64,000 bases of DNA from Bacteroidales bacterium (GTDB lineage Bacteria > Bacteroidota > Bacteroidia > Bacteroidales > UBA932), in NCBI GenBank assembly GCA_024398105.1, contig JAKSJP010000005.1, positions 55,384 through 119,383 of the forward strand. Reading direction: 5' to 3'. Of this stretch, positions 48,341 through 57,722 are shown in pieces. Each line of letters starts with the position of its first letter. Positions within the stretch are counted from its first letter, which is position 1. The position numbers were made by a program, and so were the translations under genes. Under the pieces are notes generated by a model. The model searched no databases, had not been told where the DNA came from, and saw only the letters and a list, made by a program, of their open reading frames with translations.

Positions 48341-48849
48341 AGCTTCTCTACGATCTGCTCGAGAGGCTTGCGGGTCTTGGCCCTCTGGCCTTCGTAGCCC
48401 GGGTAGCCGAGAGGCAGGAGGATGACGGGCTCTAGGTTCTCAGGGAGCGAGAAGGCCTCTGCCATCGCCTTCGTGTCGAATGAGCAGATCCAGCATGTGC
48501 CGAGACCCTGCTCAGTCGCTGCGAGGCAGATGTGCTCAGCGACGATCGCCGCGTCGATGTCTCCATGGTGCTTGCCGTCAAGGCTGCGTACCCATTCCTG
48601 GCTGTGGTCGACGCAGATCAGGATCTGCACTGGAGCCTGCTGGATCCATGCGAACCTGGTCACGATGCCGCCTACCTTTGCCCTGGCCTGGGGTGATTCG
48701 AGCACCATGATCCTGTATGGCTGCCTGTTGCAGGCTGACGGTGCGAGGCGTGCTGCCTCGAGGATGTAGGCGAGCTTGCCGGACTCTATCGGAGTCGTCG
48801 CAAAGTCGCGGACGGACTCTCTGGTATTGCAGATTTCGTTAAGATTCAT
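48337..48849 (-). CDS. Nitroreductase family protein
   Basis: The 170-residue cytoplasmic flavoprotein shows the fold markers TRESVRDFATTPIE, APSACNRQPYRI, EHICLAATEQGLGTCWI and LGYPGYEGQRAKTRKPLEQI. No signal peptide is seen, unlike the nitroreductase at 45503. Substrate unknown. Convergent with the GltD-like gene (stop codons overlap by a few bases), and 29 bases downstream of the small gene at 48879. Confidence 0.92.
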   Translation of the reverse strand: MNLNEICNTRESVRDFATTPIESGKLAYILEAARLAPSACNRQPYRIMVLESPQARAKVGGIVTRFAWIQQAPVQILICVDHSQEWVRSLDGKHHGDIDAAIVAEHICLAATEQGLGTCWICSFDTKAMAEAFSLPENLEPVILLPLGYPGYEGQRAKTRKPLEQIVEKL

Positions 48850-48878
48850 ATGGCTGAATGGTAATTGTTTACAGATTG

Positions 48879-49151
48879 TCAGCTCAACAGGGACTGAAGG
48901 TTCTCGCTGATGGCTGTGAAATGTTCCATGACCACTTCAGGGTCGAGCTTCCTGGCTTCGCACTCCTCGTAGAGAAGGTCCTCCATCTGCTCGTCAGTGG
49001 CGTCTTCCTTCATGTTCGCGATGATGAGGCTCCGGAGCAGTTCCTGAAGCTTGTTGGGAAGGTCCTTGCCTTCCGCGTATGCACCGACAGCCCTGGCTGC
49101 CATGAGCTTGATAGCAAGGCCCTCGCCCTGCATTGCATTTCCTAGATCCAT
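48879..49151 (-). CDS. Small helical hypothetical protein
   Basis: The 90-residue acidic, almost entirely alpha-helical protein has no Cys-based motif or signal (MDLGNAMQGEGLAIKLMAAR start). I do not recognise it. It is probably co-transcribed with the nitroreductase downstream. Confidence 0.6.
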   Translation of the reverse strand: MDLGNAMQGEGLAIKLMAARAVGAYAEGKDLPNKLQELLRSLIIANMKEDATDEQMEDLLYEECEARKLDPEVVMEHFTAISENLQSLLS

Positions 49152-49261
49152 GCTGTAAATATAGCAAAAAGTATTCTCGGCTGCCTAGTAAAATTTGACT
49201 ATCTTTGTCATTCTTTAAAGATCAATAGTTCAATCGATATGGCAAAGAAACTTCTAGCACC

Positions 49262-50371
49262 ATGGAATTCACGTTGCAGTCATATGAGATTCTGATCATC
49301 GGCCTGATGGTGATGGGTCTTTTCCTGGCAATCATACCGGTCAGGCCTGTAGACACCCGTCTGAGGGGTTACAGGATCTCCTTGATCCTGATGGCCCTGT
49401 CGTTCATTTTCCTGGGGACATATTGTGTCTTCAAGGCACGCCTGCCAAGAGAACTGCTGTTCATTCCTTTCTTCGTCTCGTCGCATCTGCAGGTCTGCCT
49501 GCTTGGTCTGGCCCACCTGAATCTGCTGAACCTGAACATAGTACGCAGGAAACAGATACTGCTCAATTTCTGTCCTATGCTTGCCTGCGCTGCGGTCTAC
49601 CTGGCGGTGCAGCTGCTGTGTCCTTTCGTACGCCTGACGTCATGGCATATCTTGTTCCACTCCCTGACGAATCCGGGCGTCGTGGTCCGCGTGGTCTGGC
49701 TCTTCGTCTACATAGGCCAGATAATCTACTACGCCGTCGTGTTCTTCCGTCAGGAGAGGATATACAGCGAGGAACTGGGCAACTTCCTCTCGGACGCACC
49801 GGATTCCAGGTATCGCCTCGCGCTATACAGCTTCATAGGGGCGCTTGCGGCGGGATTCGACTCAGTGTGCATCTGTCTGACCCTTGACAAGTTCTGGGGC
49901 GGCCTTTTCAACCTGGTCATGCTGGCTCTCTATGCCGTCATGTGCGCCTTGTTCGTGCAGTATCCGTCGATCTTCTTCAAGATCTCCAGCATCGTGGCAG
50001 GGGCGCCTGAAAGGACGCCTTCAGGAGGCAGGGCAGATGACTCATGGCCTGTCCTGAAGGAGAGGATCTCCGCGGAGAAGCTTTTCATTGTCGAGGGGCT
50101 CACCTTGGAACAGCTCGCCGGTACCCTGCGCGTGAGCAAGGACTCGCTGTCAAAGATGATCAATACCAAGGAGGGAGTCAACTTCAATACCTTCATCGGC
50201 GCTCTCCGTGTCGCGGAGGCCCAGTCAAGGATGCAGGAGCATCCTGAGATGTCCTTTTCCGATCTTGCCACTGCTGTCGGATACAGCGAACAGAGCAATT
50301 TCTCGCGCCAGTTCAAGGCCATCACCGGCTTCACTCCGGGAGAGTACCGAAAGCGTATCCAGATGGGCTGA
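49262..50371 (+). CDS. Second membrane-anchored AraC-family regulator
   Basis: The 369-residue protein has about seven hydrophobic segments in residues 8-245, a short hydrophilic linker (GAPERTPSGGRADD), and an AraC HTH at about 270-368 (LTLEQLAGTLRVSKDSLSKM, VGYSEQSNFSRQFKAITGFTP). It shares the layout of the regulator at 29295 but little sequence in the membrane part. A -7-like TATCTTTG lies near 49200. A 18-codon ORF (49239-49295) overlaps its start in another frame. Confidence 0.87.
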   Translation: MEFTLQSYEILIIGLMVMGLFLAIIPVRPVDTRLRGYRISLILMALSFIFLGTYCVFKARLPRELLFIPFFVSSHLQVCLLGLAHLNLLNLNIVRRKQILLNFCPMLACAAVYLAVQLLCPFVRLTSWHILFHSLTNPGVVVRVVWLFVYIGQIIYYAVVFFRQERIYSEELGNFLSDAPDSRYRLALYSFIGALAAGFDSVCICLTLDKFWGGLFNLVMLALYAVMCALFVQYPSIFFKISSIVAGAPERTPSGGRADDSWPVLKERISAEKLFIVEGLTLEQLAGTLRVSKDSLSKMINTKEGVNFNTFIGALRVAEAQSRMQEHPEMSFSDLATAVGYSEQSNFSRQFKAITGFTPGEYRKRIQMG

Positions 50372-50402
50372 AAATTATAAAAATCGTGTAAATATACCCG
50401 TT

Positions 50403-50441
50403 TTTATCAATTCGGAGGGGTTTTTCCGGTAAATTGATAAA
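50403..50441. other. Inverted repeat TTTATCAATT/AATTGATAAA
   Basis: A perfect 10-bp inverted repeat (50403-50412 with 50432-50441) with an inner CGG/CCG pair, between the AraC gene and the surface operon. It could be a hairpin or an operator. Confidence 0.5.
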
Positions 50442-50451
50442 GAGTTTAGAG

Positions 50452-50484
50452 ACGTGTATACATATTTTTGTATACACGTTTTTT
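50452..50484 (+). terminator. Hairpin with U-tract 17 bases before the surface operon
   Basis: ACGTGTATAC (50452-50461) pairs perfectly with GTATACACGT (50470-50479), with an 8-base loop and TTTTTT. It could end the AraC transcript. Alternatively the loop contains TATTTTTG (50463-50470), a TAnnTTTG-type -7 box, so the palindrome may be an operator over the promoter of the downstream operon. Confidence 0.65.
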
Positions 50485-50500
50485 GCTAACTCATCAATTT

Positions 50501-53494
50501 ATGCGAATTCATCTCAAGTATCTTTATGTCCTGGCCCTTGTGGCTGCCATCGTAGGATGCGTAAAGCCATCGAACGACGATGGACCAGGAAACAAGCCTG
50601 GGACCGAGAATCCAGGAAACACAGACCCGGGAAACACTGATCCGGGCAACGCGGACATCCCGCAGTGGAACACCACAGGAGAATACATTGTGCCGGAAGA
50701 GACGGCCAAGATCAATCCGAACATCTTCGTCCTCAAGACAGAGGAGACGAAGGTAGTCAGCTCGGACAAGGAAGCCATGACTGTAAGGCTACGCTTCGAG
50801 AAGGCCGTCCCGAAGCTATATGGCGGAGCATTGATCCAGTATACAGACAAGGACGGCGAGTCATGCCTCCATTTCGTGAGGAAGGTCAGCTTCTCAGGCA
50901 ACGAGGCGGACATTACCTACCGCAACGTCCTGATCAACGAAGTCTTCTATAACCAGAGATTCGTAATCTCGACCGATCCATCTGGCTCCTATTTCAAGGC
51001 AGAGGACATGTATTCGCCAGGGCCGAAGACCAAGGCTGATGATAACACTTCCTTCGCCGTTGACTTCGTTGACCTGATCTGCAACGGTGTGGAAATCGTC
51101 CCCGGTGTACATTTCACGCATGATACCGAAATGAAACTCGATATCGACATCATTTACGATTCAGGAAAGCCTGTCAAGAAGGATGATCTCCTGAACGAGG
51201 ATGGGGAAGAAGATCTATTTGAGAAATTATTGAGGGAGAACCAGGAACAATGGCTGGAGGACAACAAGGATATCATAGGTGATTTAAAGGGAGACGAGCC
51301 TCCTACTAGTTTCGCCCAGATCAAGGAACTGGGTGCAGTACTGCATGGAAAGCTCAAGTTGTCAGATATCCTGGAAATCGCCGTGAACGATTCAGTGACC
51401 GCAGATGGAACCAAGGATCTGGGGACCCCTGTGAATAAATGGATCAAACCTACCATCGTGATACATGGTCTTCCTGTGCCAATTCATTTCAAGCTTTCAT
51501 TCGGACTTTCAGGCTCTGCAGGAATAACCACTACATACCTTGCGATGAAATACGGTCTGGAAACGACAGTCACAAGCAAGTTCGGTGTCATCTACCACAA
51601 AGATAGTGATATCGAAGTCGTCAAGGATTTCAACTATGGCTTTAATCCGATCAGTGAGAATCCTGATCTGGCCAACCTGGAACTGGAGCTCAAAGCCTCA
51701 GTCGACATGGACATGACGGTCGCAGCCTATGGTACACTTGGTATCAAGGTAGGTGTCAGTCCATTCGTAAAGCTGAAAGCCAACGCGTTCCTTGACAGAG
51801 ACAAGAATCTTGGATTTGAAGGACTGCTATGCAGCGGCTGGATACTAAGGGGAAGCCTGGTCACCAGAGCTCTGCTCTCCAAAGATGAGGATCCGTACAC
51901 GATGCGTCTCAAGATTCCTGACATCACACTCAATGAATTGCCGATTTACAAATTACCAGACTCCATGGAACCAGTAGAACCCTTGAAAGCATCCGACCTC
52001 ACCATGGGCTACTCCAACAAGGAGACCGTCAAGATGAAGGTGAACGACAAGGACGTCGCGAATGATGTCAAGGTGCCTACGAAGAAGGCACTCGTCAAGG
52101 TCGAGGTCCTTTCCAACATGCCGGAAGGCACCAAGGGGACCACTAAGACCAAGGACGGCATAACCAGTCACGGAGTGCTCTTCTACGATGCAGACGGGAA
52201 TGGTGAGGTCTCTCCTGAATTCAAGGTTCCGGGCCCGATGCAGTACGACTTCACGTTTAAGACCAGCATAGTCGGTGGCGACAAGGACAAGGATGGCGAA
52301 GGTGACGACATCTATGTGAAGAAGTTCTATCCGATCAACCGGTTCAAGAGCTACACTGCGACCTACAGCGCTTCAGACTGCGCAGGCACCACAACTATCA
52401 CAGTGGACAGCTATGGAGAGAAGATAACAGAGAAAGGCAAGCTCAAGCGCACAGCCTTCTATGACGGATACCCTGTCGTACAGACATACGTGGTAGATTC
52501 GGATTTCGACGAACTCTTCGAGATCACCGACGTACAGATAGGCGACGGCATAACCTACGTCACCGCAAATCTGAAGTACTATGCAGGTGAATGTCTCTAT
52601 GATCCCGTAATCGAGAAGCTCGACTACATAAGATGGGACCAGGATGAGAACGGCAATCGAAAGGGATTCACCTTCACGGAATGCAACTACCAGGGCTTCG
52701 AAAAATGCGTCCACGCGATCGGAGGCAGCTGTTCACCGTTTTTCGCCGAGACCGACATCATCTACTGGCAGAACATCCCTGTGCATGTGGCGACTGGCTA
52801 TCTCGATCCTGATTGCACCGAGTACAGCTATCTCTCCATCGAGGACTACACCATCCTTGATGACGGCAGCAAGGACCGCGAGGCCAACGACGGCGACACA
52901 AACCATGAGATACGCCCTGATATTCCTGCCGATGCTCTTGAAGACGACGGCCTCTGGGGCGGCTTCATAGGAGGCGGAGGTGATGACGATGACAAGCTGT
53001 CCGGATATTACGTGCGTGTGGATTCAGAGCCGGAGAGCTGGGAAGGCAAGTACCTCATCGTCTACGACGAGACGAAAGCCAACAGCTGGGAGGAATACGA
53101 CTCCCTCCTTCCTGGTAACCTCTCGAACATCTACAGCAGCTGGAACGGCCAGGGTACATACGCTGAGAACGGGCGCATACTCGTGACATCGGCAAATGAG
53201 AACTCCTACTTCACCATCAGCCGCCTGCCTGACGGCAAATACGCCATCTACTCGTCCAAGGACTTCTATCTCGGCTGCAAGGACAGCGAGAACGCCGCGT
53301 TCGACAAATGGGCCGAGGATCCTGTGCCGAACTCCATCACTTACGATGCGGCCAACAAATGCGTCCTCATCCAGGGCTACTACAACCACACCCTCTGCTA
53401 TGACACAAAATGGCATCAGTTCGTCTACGTGCCATGGACCAGCTACAGCGCCGGTGAATACATGCCGATCCAACTTTTCAAACTCCACGAATAA
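50501..53494 (+). CDS. Large surface lipoprotein of unknown function
   Basis: From the ATG at 50501 (MRIHLKYLYVLALVAA) the protein is 997 residues with lipobox AIVGC (Cys20). A Pro-Gly-Asn repeat linker (PGNKPGTENPGNTDPGN) is followed by long beta-rich domains. An acidic region occurs near residues 220-265, and a Gly/Asp linker (GGGGDDDDK near 830) leads to a C-terminal domain starting YYVRVDSEPESWEGKYLIVY, a module also met at the ends of other Bacteroidales secreted proteins. No enzyme signature. It is the first gene of a six-gene + strand operon to 58552. Confidence 0.75.
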   Translation: MRIHLKYLYVLALVAAIVGCVKPSNDDGPGNKPGTENPGNTDPGNTDPGNADIPQWNTTGEYIVPEETAKINPNIFVLKTEETKVVSSDKEAMTVRLRFEKAVPKLYGGALIQYTDKDGESCLHFVRKVSFSGNEADITYRNVLINEVFYNQRFVISTDPSGSYFKAEDMYSPGPKTKADDNTSFAVDFVDLICNGVEIVPGVHFTHDTEMKLDIDIIYDSGKPVKKDDLLNEDGEEDLFEKLLRENQEQWLEDNKDIIGDLKGDEPPTSFAQIKELGAVLHGKLKLSDILEIAVNDSVTADGTKDLGTPVNKWIKPTIVIHGLPVPIHFKLSFGLSGSAGITTTYLAMKYGLETTVTSKFGVIYHKDSDIEVVKDFNYGFNPISENPDLANLELELKASVDMDMTVAAYGTLGIKVGVSPFVKLKANAFLDRDKNLGFEGLLCSGWILRGSLVTRALLSKDEDPYTMRLKIPDITLNELPIYKLPDSMEPVEPLKASDLTMGYSNKETVKMKVNDKDVANDVKVPTKKALVKVEVLSNMPEGTKGTTKTKDGITSHGVLFYDADGNGEVSPEFKVPGPMQYDFTFKTSIVGGDKDKDGEGDDIYVKKFYPINRFKSYTATYSASDCAGTTTITVDSYGEKITEKGKLKRTAFYDGYPVVQTYVVDSDFDELFEITDVQIGDGITYVTANLKYYAGECLYDPVIEKLDYIRWDQDENGNRKGFTFTECNYQGFEKCVHAIGGSCSPFFAETDIIYWQNIPVHVATGYLDPDCTEYSYLSIEDYTILDDGSKDREANDGDTNHEIRPDIPADALEDDGLWGGFIGGGGDDDDKLSGYYVRVDSEPESWEGKYLIVYDETKANSWEEYDSLLPGNLSNIYSSWNGQGTYAENGRILVTSANENSYFTISRLPDGKYAIYSSKDFYLGCKDSENAAFDKWAEDPVPNSITYDAANKCVLIQGYYNHTLCYDTKWHQFVYVPWTSYSAGEYMPIQLFKLHE

Positions 53495-53511
53495 ACAATA
53501 AAGAGTAAAAT

Positions 53512-54183
53512 ATGCTAAGAAAATCTGCAATCACCATCGCCCTGGCAGTGCTGACCCTTCCGTCAGCACTGCACGCGCAGGCACCATATGCCTGCGTCAC
53601 CAAAGGGGCTACACTCGAGTACGCCAACTACAACGAGGCAGACAAGCTCCAGGGCTACACAAGACGTGACATAGTCGAAGTGAGCGACCTGTCCGGCGGC
53701 AACTATGACCTGCGCATCGAGAATTCAAGGGTCAAGAAGCCGGGCAAGAAGAAACCGGGCAAGAACATGCAGCTCACCGTCCATGAGATACGTCAGGGCT
53801 GTGCCCAGGCCTTCCCGATGGACTCTGAGGGCACTGTCAGCGTCATGGAGGGCAAGGATGTGTTCCTCCTGCCAGAAAGGCTGGCCGTAGGCTATCAGCT
53901 GCCTGTCGGCGACGTACGCCTCGACACTGGCGGAGTCCCATCGGTCGCCACTGTGACCGAGAATGAGGTCATAGGACGCGAGGAAGTGACCACCCCGGCC
54001 GGAACGTTCAGGTGCTATGTGCTAAGGCAGACGATGACCTCCTCTCTGATGGGCGTGACCGGAATGGCCATGACCACAAAGAGCTGGTACTGCCGCGGTG
54101 TAGGCGTCGTCAAGTCGGAGACCATGATGGGCAACCATCTCATGCATCGCGAGGAACTTGTAACATATAAACAGAAAAAATAA
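53512..54183 (+). CDS. Secreted protein resembling the TapB/DUF3108-like family
   Basis: The 223-residue protein has signal residues 1-22 (ALHAQAPY). The pattern AGTFRCYVLRQTMTSS ... MAMTTKSWYCRGVGVVKSE is typical of periplasmic beta proteins in which a cleaved substrate-like barrel ends in a GVGxVK strand. A Lys/Pro/Gly-rich insert (KKPGKKKPGKN) is notable. It begins 17 bases after the lipoprotein, and its stop overlaps the next ATG by one base. Function unknown. Confidence 0.6.
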   Translation: MLRKSAITIALAVLTLPSALHAQAPYACVTKGATLEYANYNEADKLQGYTRRDIVEVSDLSGGNYDLRIENSRVKKPGKKKPGKNMQLTVHEIRQGCAQAFPMDSEGTVSVMEGKDVFLLPERLAVGYQLPVGDVRLDTGGVPSVATVTENEVIGREEVTTPAGTFRCYVLRQTMTSSLMGVTGMAMTTKSWYCRGVGVVKSETMMGNHLMHREELVTYKQKK

Positions 54184-54563
54184 TGAAGAAGATAATCACC
54201 ATACTCTTTGCAGCCGTCCTTTTCTCAGCTCCCGTCCATGCCCAGGCGCTGGGCGAACTCGGCAAGGCCCTTGGCACGTTGGTAGGCCAGAAAGTGGTCA
54301 ACTCCATAACCAACAAAGTGGAGCAGAAAGCCTCGGAGATCGGCAACAACACCATAGTGCAGACCCTTGCTGCCCAGGCGGATTCCACCGGGACTGCCCC
54401 GGATGTGGAAGGGCTGGGAGGCATAGGAAAGGCGCTCTCCGGCCTGAACGCCCTTGTAGAGAACAGCAAGACCGCCGGCATGGCTCCGCTCCGTGACTTC
54501 AGGGAGCAGAATGCCGCACGCAAGGAACACAACCTCACGCTCGTCTACGACGACTGGGATTGA
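54183..54563 (+). CDS. Small secreted hypothetical protein
   Basis: The 126-residue protein has signal residues 1-20 (APVHAQALG), then Gly/Ala-rich amphipathic helices (LGKALGTLVGQKVVNSITNK) and a polar tail ending VYDDWD. Its start overlaps the stop of the previous gene (TAATG), indicating translational coupling. I do not recognise a family. The LGELGKALGTL/GGIGKALSGL repeats faintly resemble the start of the barrel protein at 57719. Confidence 0.6.
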   Translation: MKKIITILFAAVLFSAPVHAQALGELGKALGTLVGQKVVNSITNKVEQKASEIGNNTIVQTLAAQADSTGTAPDVEGLGGIGKALSGLNALVENSKTAGMAPLRDFREQNAARKEHNLTLVYDDWD

Positions 54564-54608
54564 CAAGACAGCAATCAATTCAATAATCAGTGCTAACTAA
54601 ATAACATC

Positions 54609-54767
54609 ATGTTAAGAACAAATGAAAAAGACAAGGTGCAGACATATACAGCACCGAAAGCGAAGGTATTCGAGGTAAGAATACAGAGCTGTATCCTCAG
54701 CAACAATGGTTTCAACAACCAGAACGGTACTGAGACTTTTGGCTATGACGAAGATGAGGATCTTTAA
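54609..54767 (+). CDS. 52-residue small protein upstream of the fimbrillin-like gene
   Basis: The ORF runs ATG 54609 to TAA 54767. The peptide begins MLRTNEKDKVQTYTAPKAKV, continues with FEVRIQSCILSNN, and has an acidic end (GYDEDEDL). The pattern Tyr-x-Ala-Pro ... Glu-Val ... Leu-Ser is shared by short ORFs often seen before surface lipoprotein genes in Bacteroidales. It lies 45 bases after the preceding gene and 12 before the next, within the same operon. No signal peptide. Confidence 0.6.
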   Translation: MLRTNEKDKVQTYTAPKAKVFEVRIQSCILSNNGFNNQNGTETFGYDEDEDL

Positions 54768-54779
54768 TCTGTGCAGGCT

Positions 54780-57722
54780 ATGAAAAAGTATTTCAAGTAT
54801 CTAGTGGCAGTTGCCGCAGCGGCATTGTCATTCGCATCCTGTCAGAAAGAGATTGAAAAGATTGAAGATAAGATTCCGGAAGCAAAGTACAGCTATACTT
54901 TCGCTCTGGATGAGACTGCTACCAAGGCCATCCTTGAGTCAGACGAGACCGGAACCTACACGAAATGGGAGGCTACGGACGAGATAGGTGTGTTCACCAA
55001 GGATGCAGATGGGAAATATTTGGCACATACCAAGGCAACTATCGATGTGACTACATCTCCTGTCACATTCAAGATCAGCTGCGAGACGCCACTCAAAGCA
55101 GGCGATATGGTGTATTGCTATTATCCATATTTCTGGGACAACGGATCCGGTCCAGCTCATACAAACATTGAGGCAAGAGAATACCAGGACGGGAAGATGA
55201 ACGCGATGCCTATGGTAGCCATTCCTGTCACCCTCGAGGGTGATGTCGAAGCCAATACTGACCACAGCGTTGCCAGCATCAAGATGCAGAATCTTGGTGG
55301 TATCTTCCAGTTCAATATGTTCTCGACCAATAAAGACTATCAGGGCGAGGTCGTTGAGAAGGTGACCTTCAACGCAGGCAACAACGGGATTTCAGGCACA
55401 TTCAAGTTTGACATTACCCAGAATGACGATCTCTCGATTCCTGAAGACAGGACTCGTCTCTCCAACACTGCAACAGTCGGCGGCCAGTCGGCCGAAGTAG
55501 GAACCGGCAAGGAAGATGCATCGAAAGTCAATATGGTAGTGCTGCCTGGTTCATACAGTGGAACATTGACCGTTATTACCAACAAGGCTGAGTATGTATT
55601 CGAGGTAAATACACCTAAGACGGTAGAACGCTCCCACATCAAGCCGCTCAATGTCGACCTTGCCAAGGCTGCGAGCAGGACAGAGATCGTCTCTACCATA
55701 GACTTCCATGAAACATTCAATACCAACAATGGAACCGGCGGCAATGATGGGGCATGGGGAGGTAGTAATATAGCGATCTCTTCAGTCAAAACAGACAGCA
55801 AAGGATGGACATTTGAATCTGCAAAAGGCGCATCCCGGTGTATCAAGCTTGGAACAAGCAATGAAGGTGGCTCGGCTACAACTCCTGAACTATCCATCGG
55901 CAGCGGACATGCTGTACTGACTTTCATGGCAGCTGCGTGGAATAATGACAAGGAAAGCACAGTTATCAACCTTTCCGCTACCAACGCAGAGTTGTCAATG
56001 TCGACCATAAATCTGGAAAAAGGACAGTGGACGACCTATACTGTTGATGTCACAAATGTAACCGGCCCTGTCAATATTAAGTTTGCATCTGCGAACGGTG
56101 GCGGCAACCGCTTCTTCCTTGACGAAGTGTCCGTCTCTGATAAGGCCATATCCAGGATAGAGCCTTGGAGCACTGTGACAAACCTTATCAGGTCTCAGGG
56201 TGATGGGTTCCTCTTCGTGGCATGGAATGCCGTAATCAACAATAAGAATCTGATGATATCCGTATCTGAAACTGATGCAAATGCGTCGACTCCATCATGG
56301 CTCCGTGCAGAACTTGATCCTGAAGGACATGTACTATATGAAGTCGATGAGAATACAGGTGACAACAGAACTGCCTATATCCATCTCAGTGGCTCTGATG
56401 CCGTGGGCAATGCCCGCACAGCCGTAGTCAAGGTTGTACAGACTTCAGCATTGATGGCCGTTAGTTTTGGCGGTAAGATGGATTCTGATGCCAAAGAAGG
56501 TACCTGGACCGTAATGCGCGAAGGCATGTCACCATGGGTAGATGTTGTCAATCTTACTGCTGAAGACCGCTATTCTCCGGCAGGCCCGGAATCACAGTGG
56601 CTCAAGGTTTCCATCGATCAAGACAGGAACATCCATTACAAGGCGACTGAAAACACGGACTCGCATGATAGGTCGGTATACGTTTCTTTGGGTGGTCTAA
56701 CGGCTGATGGCCTATGGGTGACAAATACATTTATGGTTACTCAGAAAGCATATTCTGCCATTACCGTGACCGATTCCTACCTGAACCTTCTCAGGTCAGA
56801 GGATGACAGTTTCTTCCATGTATCATGGAGAGAAGCCATAAATGACAAGAATGTCTGGATTTCCGCCAGAGCGGATGCAGATGACAAATCTGCAGTTTCT
56901 TGGGCAAGAGCAGAGCTAAGAGATGATGACATCGTCCTCGTAGAGGCAATTGAGGAGAATTTGACCGGTCAGAAGAGGATAGCTTATGCTCATGTAAGCG
57001 CCAAAGATTCTCATGGTGTCACTCACCATCAAGCAGTGGAAATCAGGCAGACAACGGCCGACATAGTAATGGAAAGCGGACTTACAAATTTACCTGCAAA
57101 CGAGAAAGACGGCGACTGGTCGTTTACATGCGAAGGATTGACAGGCTCACCTCTCTATTCATACACGAATCCTGACAGATGTGACGGACCTGTAAGCGAT
57201 GCTGACGGATGGCTGGATGTATATTCAAAAGAAAGCAACATTCTTCACTATGCCGCACAGGAGAATACGTCTACCAGCCCAAGGGAACTGTATGTCACTG
57301 TATTCGGTTATACTACTGACCTTGAATATGTGACCAGGACCTTCCTCGTAACTCAGAATGGCAAGCCATCGATCGAATGCGAAACCGAGATAGAAGTATC
57401 TGCGGAAGGTGGTGAGGGTATGATACCTGTCATTTGGAAGAATATACTCAGTGGTCCTTCTTGTCGAGGAATAGTAACGATCAACAACGAAATAACTTCA
57501 GGTGAGGGTTTTTCGCTTTTTATGGAAGACTGGTTTGATGTTTACATCGGTGATGGAAAGGGTAACTTTACACCTGACTGCGATGTTCATTATACAGTTA
57601 AACCTAATACAACCGGCGAAGATAGGACTGTATTTCTGCATATATGGGGATATTATGAAGACGGCCTGCACAGATATCCACACAAGAGTGCTGTAGTAAA
57701 GGTAACACAGAAACATTCATGA
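54780..57722 (+). CDS. Fimbrillin-like lipoprotein with jelly-roll and BACON repeats
   Basis: The ATG at 54780 (MKKYFKYLVAVAAAALSFAS) gives 980 residues with lipobox FASC. Residues 40-310 have the fimbrillin/Mfa-like pattern (TFALDETATKAILESDETGTYT, WEATDEIGVF, LPGSYSGTLTV). About 320-465 look like a carbohydrate-binding jelly-roll (FHETFNTNNGTGGNDGAWGG). From 465 on, about five BACON-type beta domains each end in a strand like VKVVQTSA, FMVTQKA, EIRQTTA, FLVTQNG and VKVTQKH. Surface adhesion or glycan binding is the likely role. The stop overlaps the next start by 4 bases. Confidence 0.82.
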   Translation: MKKYFKYLVAVAAAALSFASCQKEIEKIEDKIPEAKYSYTFALDETATKAILESDETGTYTKWEATDEIGVFTKDADGKYLAHTKATIDVTTSPVTFKISCETPLKAGDMVYCYYPYFWDNGSGPAHTNIEAREYQDGKMNAMPMVAIPVTLEGDVEANTDHSVASIKMQNLGGIFQFNMFSTNKDYQGEVVEKVTFNAGNNGISGTFKFDITQNDDLSIPEDRTRLSNTATVGGQSAEVGTGKEDASKVNMVVLPGSYSGTLTVITNKAEYVFEVNTPKTVERSHIKPLNVDLAKAASRTEIVSTIDFHETFNTNNGTGGNDGAWGGSNIAISSVKTDSKGWTFESAKGASRCIKLGTSNEGGSATTPELSIGSGHAVLTFMAAAWNNDKESTVINLSATNAELSMSTINLEKGQWTTYTVDVTNVTGPVNIKFASANGGGNRFFLDEVSVSDKAISRIEPWSTVTNLIRSQGDGFLFVAWNAVINNKNLMISVSETDANASTPSWLRAELDPEGHVLYEVDENTGDNRTAYIHLSGSDAVGNARTAVVKVVQTSALMAVSFGGKMDSDAKEGTWTVMREGMSPWVDVVNLTAEDRYSPAGPESQWLKVSIDQDRNIHYKATENTDSHDRSVYVSLGGLTADGLWVTNTFMVTQKAYSAITVTDSYLNLLRSEDDSFFHVSWREAINDKNVWISARADADDKSAVSWARAELRDDDIVLVEAIEENLTGQKRIAYAHVSAKDSHGVTHHQAVEIRQTTADIVMESGLTNLPANEKDGDWSFTCEGLTGSPLYSYTNPDRCDGPVSDADGWLDVYSKESNILHYAAQENTSTSPRELYVTVFGYTTDLEYVTRTFLVTQNGKPSIECETEIEVSAEGGEGMIPVIWKNILSGPSCRGIVTINNEITSGEGFSLFMEDWFDVYIGDGKGNFTPDCDVHYTVKPNTTGEDRTVFLHIWGYYEDGLHRYPHKSAVVKVTQKHS

